DNA from: Nitrospirillum pindoramense
GTDB taxonomy: Bacteria; Pseudomonadota; Alphaproteobacteria; Azospirillales; Azospirillaceae
Assembly (NCBI RefSeq): GCF_007827955.1
Contig: NZ_VITR01000004.1
Span: 415,115-479,114, forward strand
Reading direction: 5' to 3'
DNA length: 64,000 nt
The notes beneath the pieces are model-generated. The model was not told where the DNA came from. It searched no databases and saw only the letters and a program-made list of their open reading frames with translations. Position numbers and translations under genes: made by a program. Positions 25,436-33,939 of this stretch are shown piece by piece (within the stretch, counting starts at the first letter, position 1; each line of letters opens with the position of its first letter).

Positions 25436-26575
25436 TCATCGCAACGCGGGTTCGTCCCACAGGGGAAGGCGCGTGCCGATCCCTTTGGCCAGGGCGTTGC
25501 GGTAAACCTGGGTGCCCCAGGCGACATCCTCCACCGCCATGCCACCGACCGACAGGATGATGATCTCGTCATCGTTGCGGCGGCCGGGCGCATCGCCAGC
25601 GGCAATCCGGCCAAGGTCTTCCAATTGCCCGCGCGCGACGCGGCCTTCGTCCACCAGATCGAAGAAGCGCACGCCGACCGCCGGGATGACCTTATGGACA
25701 GGCTTGGGGTTTTCCGCCTGATAGGTTTCATAGAGGCCGGTGAAATCCAGCACCTTGCGGATTTCTGGCGTCTCCATGCCTGCATCGATACCGCAGGGCG
25801 CCGGCATCGACAGGAACGTGCCGGGATTGACCCAATCGCGCCGCACCGTCGGGTACTTCGACGGGTCGCCCGTCGCAACCGATGCGCAGAAGGTGGCGAT
25901 GTCGGAACCGCGCACCACCTCCTCATCGGTATCAACCACCTTCACGGTGGTGATCTGCGGATAGGTCTGCTTCAGCCAGGCGAGGAAAGCGTCGACGTTC
26001 TTCCGGCCCCGCCCCTTCACCTTGACGGTATCGATGTGGGGACAAGTCGCCATGAATGCCGCAAGCGAGGTCCTGGCCATCACCCCAGGGCCCAGGATAC
26101 CAACCACGCGGGACTCCTTACGCGCCAGATGACGGGCCCCCACCCCCGGAACCGCGCCAGTGCGATAGGCCGAGAGCAGGTTAGCCGACATCACGGCCAA
26201 AGGCGCGCCCGTATCGGCATCATTGAGGATGAACATCAGGATCGAGCGGGGCAGCCCCTTGTCCCGATTCTCAATGTTGGAGCCGTACCATTTCATTCCG
26301 GCGGTGCGGAATTTCCCCCCCAGATACGCGGGCATGGCCATGAACCGGCGATCCGCCGTCGGCTTCGGCATGTCCGGAAAGGGGGAGTCTTCCGGAAAGA
26401 CCACGATGGCGCCGTGCGAATTGCTGTCCGGTCCCGCCATGCGATAGTCGCCAGCGTAGAGCAAACGGAACATCTCCTCCATTGTGTCGACGCAGGCCGC
26501 CATATCGGTCACGCCGGCCCGGATCATGTCCGGTTCGGAAAGGTAGATGAAATCTATCTTGGGCAAGGTATTCAT
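25436..26575 (-). CDS. Ornithine cyclodeaminase/mu-crystallin family protein
   Basis: A 379-residue member of the ornithine cyclodeaminase family, longer than the usual 320-350 residues. The Rossmann nucleotide motif is VVGILGPGVMARTSLAAF; the substrate-side segment MSANLLSAYRTGAVPGVGARHLA is well conserved. Members deaminate, or reduce imines of, amino acids using NAD(P). The form resembles proteins annotated as subunit B of tyramine oxidase in actinobacteria (impression from memory). It is first gene of the minus-strand operon with RidA and an FAD oxidase, opposite an AraC regulator 280 bases away. Confidence 0.88.
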   Translation of the reverse strand: MNTLPKIDFIYLSEPDMIRAGVTDMAACVDTMEEMFRLLYAGDYRMAGPDSNSHGAIVVFPEDSPFPDMPKPTADRRFMAMPAYLGGKFRTAGMKWYGSNIENRDKGLPRSILMFILNDADTGAPLAVMSANLLSAYRTGAVPGVGARHLARKESRVVGILGPGVMARTSLAAFMATCPHIDTVKVKGRGRKNVDAFLAWLKQTYPQITTVKVVDTDEEVVRGSDIATFCASVATGDPSKYPTVRRDWVNPGTFLSMPAPCGIDAGMETPEIRKVLDFTGLYETYQAENPKPVHKVIPAVGVRFFDLVDEGRVARGQLEDLGRIAAGDAPGRRNDDEIIILSVGGMAVEDVAWGTQVYRNALAKGIGTRLPLWDEPALR

Positions 26576-26854
26576 GGGTCCAGCTCGGCAAAGAGGCGAT
26601 TACTGTTGACACGGGCACCCCCAAACGTCGCGCGCGATTGCAACGGCGGGACTGGATGCCAGTTGATGGAACCGCTCAGGACAAAATGACCGTGGCGAAC
26701 GTCTCCCTCTATCCTTGCGGCCATTGGGCGTTATCGCCGGGAAGGGGTCTTAGTCCTGCGCGGACGAAGAACAATTTCAATGAAGGGGGAGACTGTGTAA
26801 ATTGCAGGGGTGGACCGCTGCTTTGCAGAATCGGTCAGGGGAGGTTTCCGCTGA

Positions 26855-27922
26855 ATGTCGAAAAGCGCTGCGCCGCCGGATGGGGCCGTCGTCACAATGA
26901 CCGATCAGCCAACGATCCGCGTGCTGTTCCTCCCCGCGTTGCTCAATGTCCTGTCCGAGATGGACGATCGCATCGACCCCTTGTTGCGGGAGCACGGCTT
27001 CTTTCGGGCACAATTGGATAAACCCTACGAGCGCGTGCCCTTGCATCGCTATGTCGCGCTGCTGGAACAGGCGGCTGCGAAGCTCCAACGGCCGAACCTT
27101 GGCCTGGAGATGGGACGATCATTCGGGCTTGCGGATCTGGGACCGTTCCATGCCCTGCTGCGCGCTTCCGGCACGCTGCGCGGCGCGCTGGATTATCTGG
27201 CGCTGTTCCAATCGCGTCTGCAGAGCAAGACCTCGTTCGACAGCCAGGTCGGCCCCGATTGCACCACCTACAGTTATCGCATCGAAGACGCGCGAATCTG
27301 GCCCCGGCAACAGGACGCGGAATTTGCGATATCGGGATATGCCAACCTGATCCGGCAGCTGACCTCTGCCAAATGGTCCCCGGCCGAGATCCATTTCGAA
27401 CATCCGATCACTGGCCGCGAAGAGTTCCTTCTGCGCTTTTTCCGGAGCCCGGTGAACGGCAACCAGGCGGCCAACGCCCTGATCATCCGCAACGAGGATC
27501 TGGACAAGCCGCTCATCAGCGCCCTGTCGTCTGAGGACAATAAGCTGAGGACGGTTCTGGAAACGCATCTGCTTGACCTGATGGGACCGGCGGCGACGTC
27601 AAGCGGCGGATTGGCCGCCCAGACCAAGGACATCATCGCCCGCGGGCTGGGGCGCACACGGGTCGACTGCGCCCTGGCGGCGGCGGAATTGAATCTTTCC
27701 GAACGCTCCCTGCGCCGGCGACTGATGGAGGAAGGCACCTCATTCCGGGCCCTGCTGCAGGAGGCGCGGCAGGAGCGGGCGAGGTCGATGCTGAAGACCG
27801 CCGACCTTCCACTCTCCGTCGCGGCGGAGCAACTGGGGTATTCGGATACGGCAACGTTCTCGCGCGCCTTCAAGGATTGGACGGGCGTTTCACCTGGGCG
27901 CTATTCAAAGAACACGCGATAG
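26855..27922 (+). CDS. AraC-family transcriptional regulator (OruR/QhpR-like)
   Basis: A 355-residue regulator with the arabinose-binding-type N-terminal domain (about 30-230, including PNLGLEMGRSF and the RGALDYLALF segment) and a C-terminal AraC double helix-turn-helix (about 255-350: ELNLSERSLRRRLMEEGTSF and LGYSDTATFSRAFKDWTGVSP). GGGGAGG precedes the start by about ten bases. Relatives such as OruR control ornithine or amine use. Its divergent placement from the ornithine-cyclodeaminase/RidA/oxidase operon suggests that it activates that operon in response to the amine or amino acid. Confidence 0.92.
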   Translation: MSKSAAPPDGAVVTMTDQPTIRVLFLPALLNVLSEMDDRIDPLLREHGFFRAQLDKPYERVPLHRYVALLEQAAAKLQRPNLGLEMGRSFGLADLGPFHALLRASGTLRGALDYLALFQSRLQSKTSFDSQVGPDCTTYSYRIEDARIWPRQQDAEFAISGYANLIRQLTSAKWSPAEIHFEHPITGREEFLLRFFRSPVNGNQAANALIIRNEDLDKPLISALSSEDNKLRTVLETHLLDLMGPAATSSGGLAAQTKDIIARGLGRTRVDCALAAAELNLSERSLRRRLMEEGTSFRALLQEARQERARSMLKTADLPLSVAAEQLGYSDTATFSRAFKDWTGVSPGRYSKNTR

Positions 27923-28147
27923 CGCCTGAGCGGACATCGCATTCCCCTTTGTCCCCCCGATAATCCGACGCGTCATTAACAAAACCTTTTTGAAAGGCTG
28001 CGATCCTTACTGTTAGGCTAAGATATTGCAGCGTCCAACCGCCGATGCGGCGCAGCACTGGACAGCTTTCCGCGACACCAAGGGCATATGCGCGGTCTGG
28101 GCGGCCAATGACAGGCCGCGATTGAATCAAAACTTGACCGATTCAGA

Positions 28148-29434
28148 ATGGAGCAAGGCGTGAAGGTCCCACGGTCAGGTGATACCCCTGTTTCCCCATC
28201 CGCGTTTGAAGAGGAGGTGGCGAAATTCAGGGTGGCGCTGACCGCCGCCCGTTCAGCGGCCTTGCTGCAGTTGTTCGATTTCCTGGTCGAACGATCCAAT
28301 GACGATCGCGCCCCGAAGGAAATTGAAATCGCCTTCGCGGTGTTCGGTCGAAACGGTGACCCCGGCGCCACGTCGCAGTCGCTGGATTCCGGCGTTCGCG
28401 TGTACGTTCACAGGCTGAGAAAGCGGCTCCATGACTTCTACGCGGATCAGCCGGGCCCCAAGCTGGAAATTCCCAAAGGGGAATACCGTATCGTCCTGGC
28501 CCTGCCCCCCGACGTGCCCGCTGATCACCCGCCCCGTCTCACGCCGGAAAACTGGACTTGGCCGAAACTAGGCAAACGGCCGCTTATGCTCATGTTCGGT
28601 ATGTTGCTGATCTCGATCATCGCCGGTTTCGCGATCTGGTTCTTGGGCCAGGGGCATTGGGTCGCGCGCGAGGCGCAAGAGCAATTGCGGGCAACGGCCT
28701 TCTGGTGGCCGCTCGCGGCTGACAAGGAAGCGGCCCGGCTGGTGGTGGGCGACGCCTTCCTGGTCGCCGAAACCGAAGACCAACGGGATATACAGCGCAT
28801 GATCCAAGAGCCTGGCATCCGCTCACGCGAGGACCTCGGGACTTATCTCAAGACGCATCCCGACGCCTTTTACCGGCTCTATGATCTGGATTTGAACCTC
28901 GCGCCTGCCGGCACGGTGATCGCCGCGTGGACGGTACAGAACGCCGTCACCCGGTTCCATCCCGGCAGCCCCGATCTGGTGCGGTTGGTGCCCGCCTCGA
29001 AGCTTGATGCCCATATGCTTGAAACCGGAAACCTGATCTATGTCGGGCGCTTTTCCGACCTGGGGCGCGTTGCGGCGCCATTATTCCAGGTGGCCCATCT
29101 GCGGCCCGGCGCCTCTTACAAGGAACTGGTGGATTCAACGTCCGGCAACCGATTTGTCGCCGATCTGGACACCAGCCAGGAAAACAAGCCGCTGGTGGAC
29201 TATGGCTATATCGCCAGCCTGTCTGGTCCCATGGGTCAGCATATTTTCGTGGCGGCCGGTATTGGCGACACGGCGGTTCAGAACATGGCGAATCTCATTT
29301 CGAATTCGAAGCAATTGCAGGCCCTCGAATCCCACGCCGACATTCATGGGGATTATGAAGCCCTTTTCGAGATTCGCGCCATCAATGGCGTCGCCCTGGA
29401 CCAGCGCCCGGTATTCGTTCGACCGCACCACTGA
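28148..29434 (+). CDS. ToxR-like membrane winged-helix regulator, copy 1
   Basis: A 428-residue protein in three parts. Residues about 20-117 are a winged-helix DNA-binding domain (LLQLFDFLVERS, APKEIEIAFAVFG, VRVYVHRLRKRLHDFY, IPKGEYRIVL), residues about 145-167 a single transmembrane helix, and the remaining 260 residues a periplasmic domain with GDAFLV and a conserved DYGY at 351-354 followed by a PGP-like turn. Three paralogues occur at 46116, 59463 and 60767. The layout matches one-component ToxR/CadC-type regulators that sense a periplasmic signal. A GTG at 28163 with GGAG upstream is a possible alternative start. Unlike the others it has no TonB or DUF6152 neighbour, but DUF6644 genes follow 1.2 kb later. 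Confidence 0.85.
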   Translation: MEQGVKVPRSGDTPVSPSAFEEEVAKFRVALTAARSAALLQLFDFLVERSNDDRAPKEIEIAFAVFGRNGDPGATSQSLDSGVRVYVHRLRKRLHDFYADQPGPKLEIPKGEYRIVLALPPDVPADHPPRLTPENWTWPKLGKRPLMLMFGMLLISIIAGFAIWFLGQGHWVAREAQEQLRATAFWWPLAADKEAARLVVGDAFLVAETEDQRDIQRMIQEPGIRSREDLGTYLKTHPDAFYRLYDLDLNLAPAGTVIAAWTVQNAVTRFHPGSPDLVRLVPASKLDAHMLETGNLIYVGRFSDLGRVAAPLFQVAHLRPGASYKELVDSTSGNRFVADLDTSQENKPLVDYGYIASLSGPMGQHIFVAAGIGDTAVQNMANLISNSKQLQALESHADIHGDYEALFEIRAINGVALDQRPVFVRPHH

Positions 29435-29623
29435 ACCATCGGCGCCCTCTCGCCCATTCTGGGGGAATATCGGCCCGTGGAACCGCCGGCCGGCAATCCA
29501 CTTGGACAAGTCGACGTTTTCCTTTAAACCTAAAATAACCTAGATAAGAGTCCGGGCCCCACACGCTTGCCGGCAAGCTGGCGTAACCGGGGCCGTTCCT
29601 TCCCTTCAGACGTTAGAGTGCAC

Positions 29624-30106
29624 ATGACCGCTGACAGCGACACGAGTGACGAGCGCTCCCCCATCGGGGCTGGTTCCACGGAACTGCGCATGTGGATCCG
29701 ATTGCTCAGCTGCGCCAAGATTGGCGAGAAGCGCCTGAGGCGCAATTTCGAAGAACAATTCGACACCACGCTGCCGCGTTTCGATGTCATGGCCGCGCTC
29801 TATCGCGTGCCGGCGGGCCTCAGCATGGGGGCCCTGTCCCGGGCGCTTCTGGTCTCCAACGGGAACGTGACCGCGATCGTGCGTCAGCTTCAAGCACAGG
29901 GCCTGGTGCAGTCGGCGGTTGACCCGCAGGACGCCCGGTCCGCGATCGTGTCCCTGACCAAGGCCGGGCGGGCACGCTTCCTCACCCTGGCCGAAGCGCA
30001 TCACCAATGGATCGCCGATGCGTTCAGCAATTTCCCCGCGGAGCGGATGACGGCGCTGCTTGAGCTGCTGACAGACCTGCGGGCGCTTCTTTCCAAAGAG
30101 AACTGA
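29624..30106 (+). CDS. MarR-family transcriptional regulator
   Basis: A 160-residue MarR-type winged-helix regulator. The HTH is visible as LPRFDVMAALYRVPAGLSMGALSRALLVSNGNVTAIVRQL and the wing as DARSAIVSLTKAGRARF. Such dimers often sense aromatic acids or their CoA thioesters. The ATG at 29624 starts the natural N-terminus; an upstream ATG at 29567 is less likely. The stop is one base from the thioesterase start, so the two are co-transcribed, which suggests that it regulates a CoA-dependent pathway such as the ligase operon at 31955-36718 (inference). Confidence 0.92.
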   Translation: MTADSDTSDERSPIGAGSTELRMWIRLLSCAKIGEKRLRRNFEEQFDTTLPRFDVMAALYRVPAGLSMGALSRALLVSNGNVTAIVRQLQAQGLVQSAVDPQDARSAIVSLTKAGRARFLTLAEAHHQWIADAFSNFPAERMTALLELLTDLRALLSKEN

Positions 30107-30107
30107 C

Positions 30108-30524
30108 ATGCCTTTCGAAACCACCACCCAGGTCCGCTTCTCCCACATCGACGCGGCGGGCATCGTCTTCTATCCGCGCTATTTCGAGATGTTGAATAGC
30201 GCGGTCGAGGATTGGTGCGCGCAGGCCCTGGGCCAGGACTTCAGAACCCTGCACCTTCATCGCGGCATCGGGGTGCCAACCGTCAAGCTTGACGTCGAAT
30301 TCGTCTCCCCCAGCGAGCTTGGCGACATGTTGACGATCACCCTGTCGCCGCGTGAGATCGGCCGCAGCAGTTGCCAACTGCATGTCGTGTTCTCGGGGGA
30401 TGAGCGGGTGAGACTGCGGGCCAACGTCGTTCTGGTCTGCATGGACCTGCATACCCGGCGCGCGACACCATGGCCGGAGGAGATACGGGCCCGCATCCAG
30501 GAGGGGATCGCCTACGCGATCTAG
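30108..30524 (+). CDS. Acyl-CoA thioesterase, 4HBT hotdog family
   Basis: A 138-residue hotdog-fold thioesterase. The catalytic aspartate loop FSHIDAAGIVFYPRYFEM (with the 4-hydroxybenzoyl-CoA thioesterase pattern D-x-A-G-I-V-F-Y-x-R-Y) is intact near residues 8-25. It hydrolyses an acyl- or aroyl-CoA to free acid and CoA. It follows the MarR gene directly and may release an aromatic acid from a CoA intermediate or relieve CoA trapping. Length and motif are normal for the family. Confidence 0.92.
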   Translation: MPFETTTQVRFSHIDAAGIVFYPRYFEMLNSAVEDWCAQALGQDFRTLHLHRGIGVPTVKLDVEFVSPSELGDMLTITLSPREIGRSSCQLHVVFSGDERVRLRANVVLVCMDLHTRRATPWPEEIRARIQEGIAYAI

Positions 30525-30572
30525 GCGCCCAATGTCCGGCCTTGCCCCATACCCAGCCCGTCCAACGCCCAA

Positions 30573-30602
30573 CCGCCGCCCCCGCGGCATCAGGGGCGGC
30601 GG
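30573..30602. terminator. GC-rich hairpin between convergent genes
   Basis: A perfect 10-base-pair stem (30573-30582 with 30593-30602) with a ten-base loop lies between the thioesterase stop and the convergent DUF6644 stop. It lacks a T run but is well placed as a bidirectional terminator. Confidence 0.55.
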
Positions 30603-30628
30603 CGATAAAGACGAAACGGGGCATGCGG

Positions 30629-31132
30629 TCAGAACAGGATGTCCAGCGTGAACCCGATCCAACGCCCGATGTAAATCACCGCGACCCATAACAGGAGTGA
30701 CGTCACACCGGCCACGCGAGCGGCGGTCGGCGGCGGCATCACGGTGTCCCAGGCGGCGATACGGCGATGGGTGGTCACATGGAAAACCGCCATGTTGATG
30801 CCTGCCGCCAGAATCACCACCAGCTTGAGACGGAACTGGGTGTTATTCGCATACGCCGGGGCGTTGGCGGTGAACAGCAGGCATCCTGTCGCCACGGCCA
30901 GAATGAAGGCCCCCCAGGTAAAGGGCAGCAGTTCGGCGATAAGCTTGTTCGCGCCACGCCGATGCGACGCGAAGCCGAGCAAGCGCAGATCGACGATCAT
31001 GATTGTGCCGAAAACCAAGGTGATCGCCACGACATGCAGCGATTCAATGATGGGGAAAATCGCGGGGTTCTGGCGAATCCATAGGGAAAGTCCGGAATTC
31101 TGGATACTCTGAAGGATGGTCTGCAAGGACAT
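30629..31132 (-). CDS. DUF6644-type membrane protein, copy 2
   Basis: A 167-residue integral membrane protein with four to five hydrophobic segments and no signal peptide. The early IIESLHVVAITLVFGTIMIVDLRLLG, the middle TWGAFILAVATGCLLF and the C-terminal LLLWVAVIYIGRWIGF match a family of uncharacterised membrane proteins (DUF6644, by recollection) that tends to accompany DUF6152 genes. The histidine in the first long helix and arginines at the loops recall haem-binding membrane proteins, but this is impression only. It is paralogous to the gene at 31183 and lies 50 bases after it on the same strand. Confidence 0.75.
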   Translation of the reverse strand: MSLQTILQSIQNSGLSLWIRQNPAIFPIIESLHVVAITLVFGTIMIVDLRLLGFASHRRGANKLIAELLPFTWGAFILAVATGCLLFTANAPAYANNTQFRLKLVVILAAGINMAVFHVTTHRRIAAWDTVMPPPTAARVAGVTSLLLWVAVIYIGRWIGFTLDILF

Positions 31133-31182
31133 GATGGGCCCCCTGGCTTACTTCGATTATGGTCGCGCGCGACGGAATGGCG

Positions 31183-31668
31183 TCAGGTGTAGGCGATGAA
31201 GCGGCCGCAAAAGATCACGACCGTCCACAACGCCAGCGACAGCCAGGCTACCGGCTTGGTCATGGCCGACCTGTCGGAACCATTGCCCCCCGGTGGGGAC
31301 TGAAGCAGCGGCTTTTGGAAGACCAGCGTCAGCACAAAGGCGATCAGGACCAGCGCCATCTTGGTCCAGAAGACCGCGTTGTTAAGGGTACGGCCCGGTT
31401 CGGCCACGATCAGCACAAGGCCTGTCAGCAGCAAAATGCCCAAAGCGGACCACATCCGGGGCAGATACCGGCGGATAACCGCCGGGGATGCTTCATCGGC
31501 GGCGAACACCCCCGCCAGCCGCAGATTGGAAACCAGCGCCGAGCCGACCAGAACCGCGATGGAAAGGATATGGACCGCCTGTACCGTGGGAATGATCCAC
31601 ACGGTCTCGCGGATGGTGGCGGCAACCGGCGTGGTATAAAGCCACTGGCCGAATGTTTGTATGGACAT
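31183..31668 (-). CDS. DUF6644-type membrane protein, copy 1
   Basis: A 161-residue membrane protein with the same layout as its neighbour at 30629: a histidine-containing first helix (IIPTVQAVHILSIAVLVG), a SALVSNLRLAG loop, a middle helix with WSALGILLLTGLVL and a C-terminal WLSLALWTVVIFCGRFIAY. The two genes form a tandem pair, probably subunits of one heteromeric membrane complex. It lies downstream of the cyclase gene with a 286-base gap, so it may have its own promoter. Function is unknown. Confidence 0.75.
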   Translation of the reverse strand: MSIQTFGQWLYTTPVAATIRETVWIIPTVQAVHILSIAVLVGSALVSNLRLAGVFAADEASPAVIRRYLPRMWSALGILLLTGLVLIVAEPGRTLNNAVFWTKMALVLIAFVLTLVFQKPLLQSPPGGNGSDRSAMTKPVAWLSLALWTVVIFCGRFIAYT

Positions 31669-31954
31669 CCCTCAAACTCCCCCCTGATGGGTGATGGGCG
31701 GCGTGGCTGCCGATGGGCCGGGCCCCGCCCAATGTTTCTCGGTTGATGGCGGTCGTTCGGTGCCCGACGCGTAACGACCATCCCGCCACCAGGAATACCG
31801 GCATCGCCCCCCATCCCCGCACGGTGAAACGGTTTGATACGGGAACAACGCGCCATGAAACGGTAATGCGAATGGGCCGTACCGCGCGGTTTTGAGGAGC
31901 AATATCCGCGCCATCGCCTAGCCGTGCGCGAATGGATGGATGCCTGCCCCTTCC

Positions 31955-32740
31955 TCACGCGACCAAGGCGATCACGCGCAGTGGGCTGCCCGAACCACCT
32001 TTGATCTTGAGCGGCATCGCCACCACCAGCGCGCCGAAGGCGGGCAACTGGTCAAGGTTGGTCAGGCATTGCAAGCCAAAGCGCCCGTTACCATGCAGGA
32101 TGGAATGCGCCGGCAGAGGCTCATCGAAATGCGCGGCCTGCCCGGCGTCTGTGCCGACGGTTTCAACACCCAGGCCGACACAGTCGCGGTCGTGCACCAG
32201 GAAGCGCATGGCAGTCGCGTCCGGCCCGGGTGAATGGGCGCCATCCTCCCTGAGGTTGAGGTAGGACACGGTGCCTACCCGCTTAGACCAATCACTGCGC
32301 AGCAGAATCCAGTGCCGGGGCGGGATCGGGCCATTGCGCGCCTCCCAATCGTCAAGAAAGGCGCGGGTCAGGATGAAATCTTCGTCGGCGGCGGCCTCCC
32401 GGCTGATATCAATGACCACGGCGGGATGGATGAAGTCTTCGGGCCGCACCTCGTCCACCGTCCCGTTCGGCACATCGCGGCCCGTGATCCAATGCGCCGG
32501 CGCGTCGAAATGCGTGCCGGTGTGCTCATTCATCGAAATATTGTTCCAGTACCAGGCGGGGCCGTTCCCGTCATAACGCGACACCGTTTCCATCCGGAAT
32601 GGCTCGCACTGGCCGAACTCCGATGGCAGGACGATGACCGGAAAGTCCGGCGACAGCGTGTTGGTCAGATCGACGGCACGGAGCCGCTGCGAAGCGATGC
32701 CGGCGACCAGACCGGCAAGTATGGGATCCATCGCGGTCAT
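31955..32740 (-). CDS. Cyclase family protein (kynurenine-formamidase-like)
   Basis: A 261-residue metal-dependent hydrolase of the cyclase family. The diagnostic HTGTHFDAPAHW (H-x-G-T-H-x-D-x-P-x-H) is intact at about residues 73-84. Family members include bacterial kynurenine formamidase, isatin hydrolase and polyketide cyclases; they hydrolyse amide or lactam/lactone bonds using a metal ion. It is last in a four-gene chain with 4-base overlaps behind the acyl-CoA ligase, the thiolase-like and the DUF35-SDR genes. A role on a cyclic amide or lactone of an aromatic compound is likely; the exact substrate is open. Confidence 0.88.
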   Translation of the reverse strand: MTAMDPILAGLVAGIASQRLRAVDLTNTLSPDFPVIVLPSEFGQCEPFRMETVSRYDGNGPAWYWNNISMNEHTGTHFDAPAHWITGRDVPNGTVDEVRPEDFIHPAVVIDISREAAADEDFILTRAFLDDWEARNGPIPPRHWILLRSDWSKRVGTVSYLNLREDGAHSPGPDATAMRFLVHDRDCVGLGVETVGTDAGQAAHFDEPLPAHSILHGNGRFGLQCLTNLDQLPAFGALVVAMPLKIKGGSGSPLRVIALVA

Positions 32741-33939
32741 AGGTTCCTCTCCCTGGTGTAAAGCGCGGGATCAGCCAGCCAGCGGTCCATAGCATCGACG
32801 GCGACATCGCCGACGCATGAGACCTCCCGCCCCGTTTCAAGCGCCGTGATGATTTCCCGGGCAAGCCGGGCCGGGGCGACCTTGGGGGGCGGGACGGACT
32901 GGTGATCCTCGTCATCGCTGGGTCCGGTGAAGACCGATAGCACCCGAACCCCGGTGGCGCGCATTTCGTGACGGAAGCTCTGCAAGAGCGCATGGCGGGC
33001 CGCCTCACCGGCGGCATAGCCGGCGAAGGCGGCATCACCGGCCAGCGCCTGCGCCGAGAGGATATCGACGAAGGCAGCGGACGGCCGCCCCTGCAACAGG
33101 GGCGCGCTGGCCTGCACCAGGCGCATCAACCCCAGAACGGCGACGTCCAGCATCCGCCTCTGCTCCACAAGGTTGCCGTCCGCGCTGACGCCGCCGCCCC
33201 GCACCAGACGTGCGGTGTTGATGACGATGTCCAAGGGACCGGGGATCTTGCTCATGCACTCCGCAACCATGACCGGGTCGGTGAGGTCGAGGGGCACCGA
33301 CTGAACCCTCTCCATCCCCAGTAGGCTATCCGACAGGTCCGCGATCCGTGCGGGCGGGGCCAGTCCGGCGACGATGTGGCCGGCGCCGGCCGCGAGAAGC
33401 GCCTGAACAAGGGCGCGGCCGATCGCCCCGCGGGCGTCGCTGACCAGGATCGTGCGGCCCTTCACAGGAACGACGAATTCGCGCCATTGCCGATCGCTCA
33501 TGTCAGGTTCCTTTCCGGCGGGCAAGGCGAAAAGCGCCGCGTTACCGCCCCTGTCCAGCATCAGCCGCATTTCCGCCTGGTCGCCCGCCGTCAACCCCGC
33601 ATGCAGGTGGGCGAGCGCGACGGGGCCGGCATCCAGCGCCACCGTGCCCATGCGCCAGGGCAATTGACCGCGGAAGTAGAGGTCCGTTGAGACGCGGATG
33701 GTGGTGACCGACAGGACCTGGGCACCGCGCCCATGGTCGGCCCAGCGCAATTCACCCCAGCAACGCGGGCAGACGTCACGAGGCGGATAGGTGACCGCGC
33801 CGCAATCCACGCAGCCCTGCAACACGAAGCGCCCCATGGCCGCCCTGGCGGCCATGGCTTGCATCGCGCGGCTGCGCATACCGGGCGGGACATGCCGCTC
33901 CTTAAGCCGGGCGAGCGGGTCACGCTTCTCATGGCTCAT
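32737..33939 (-). CDS. DUF35 zinc-ribbon/OB protein fused to an SDR-like domain
   Basis: A 400-residue fusion. Residues about 35-150 are a DUF35 domain: a zinc ribbon with CxxC pairs (C43, C46, C57, C60) followed by an OB-fold. Residues about 160-400 are SDR-like, beginning with ILVSDARGAIGRALVQ, but the YxxxK site reads YAAGE, so the catalytic lysine is lost. DUF35 proteins pair with thiolase-fold partners to bind CoA esters, as in the Ltp2-ChsH2 retro-aldolase; the thiolase-like gene overlaps its start by 4 bases. The SDR part may bind a cofactor or simply be structural. The cyclase start overlaps its end by 4 bases. Confidence 0.88.
   Translation of the reverse strand: MSHEKRDPLARLKERHVPPGMRSRAMQAMAARAAMGRFVLQGCVDCGAVTYPPRDVCPRCWGELRWADHGRGAQVLSVTTIRVSTDLYFRGQLPWRMGTVALDAGPVALAHLHAGLTAGDQAEMRLMLDRGGNAALFALPAGKEPDMSDRQWREFVVPVKGRTILVSDARGAIGRALVQALLAAGAGHIVAGLAPPARIADLSDSLLGMERVQSVPLDLTDPVMVAECMSKIPGPLDIVINTARLVRGGGVSADGNLVEQRRMLDVAVLGLMRLVQASAPLLQGRPSAAFVDILSAQALAGDAAFAGYAAGEAARHALLQSFRHEMRATGVRVLSVFTGPSDDEDHQSVPPPKVAPARLAREIITALETGREVSCVGDVAVDAMDRWLADPALYTRERNL

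Noticed and set aside
28013..28027. Third copy of the 20038/49684 promoter element
   Set aside because: TTAGGCTAAGATATT resembles the core only over about 15 bases with an insertion, and the -35/-10 arrangement is not kept.
31828..31834. AACGGTT half-site upstream of the DUF6644 gene
   Set aside because: No second arm at the right distance; single 7-base matches are expected by chance.
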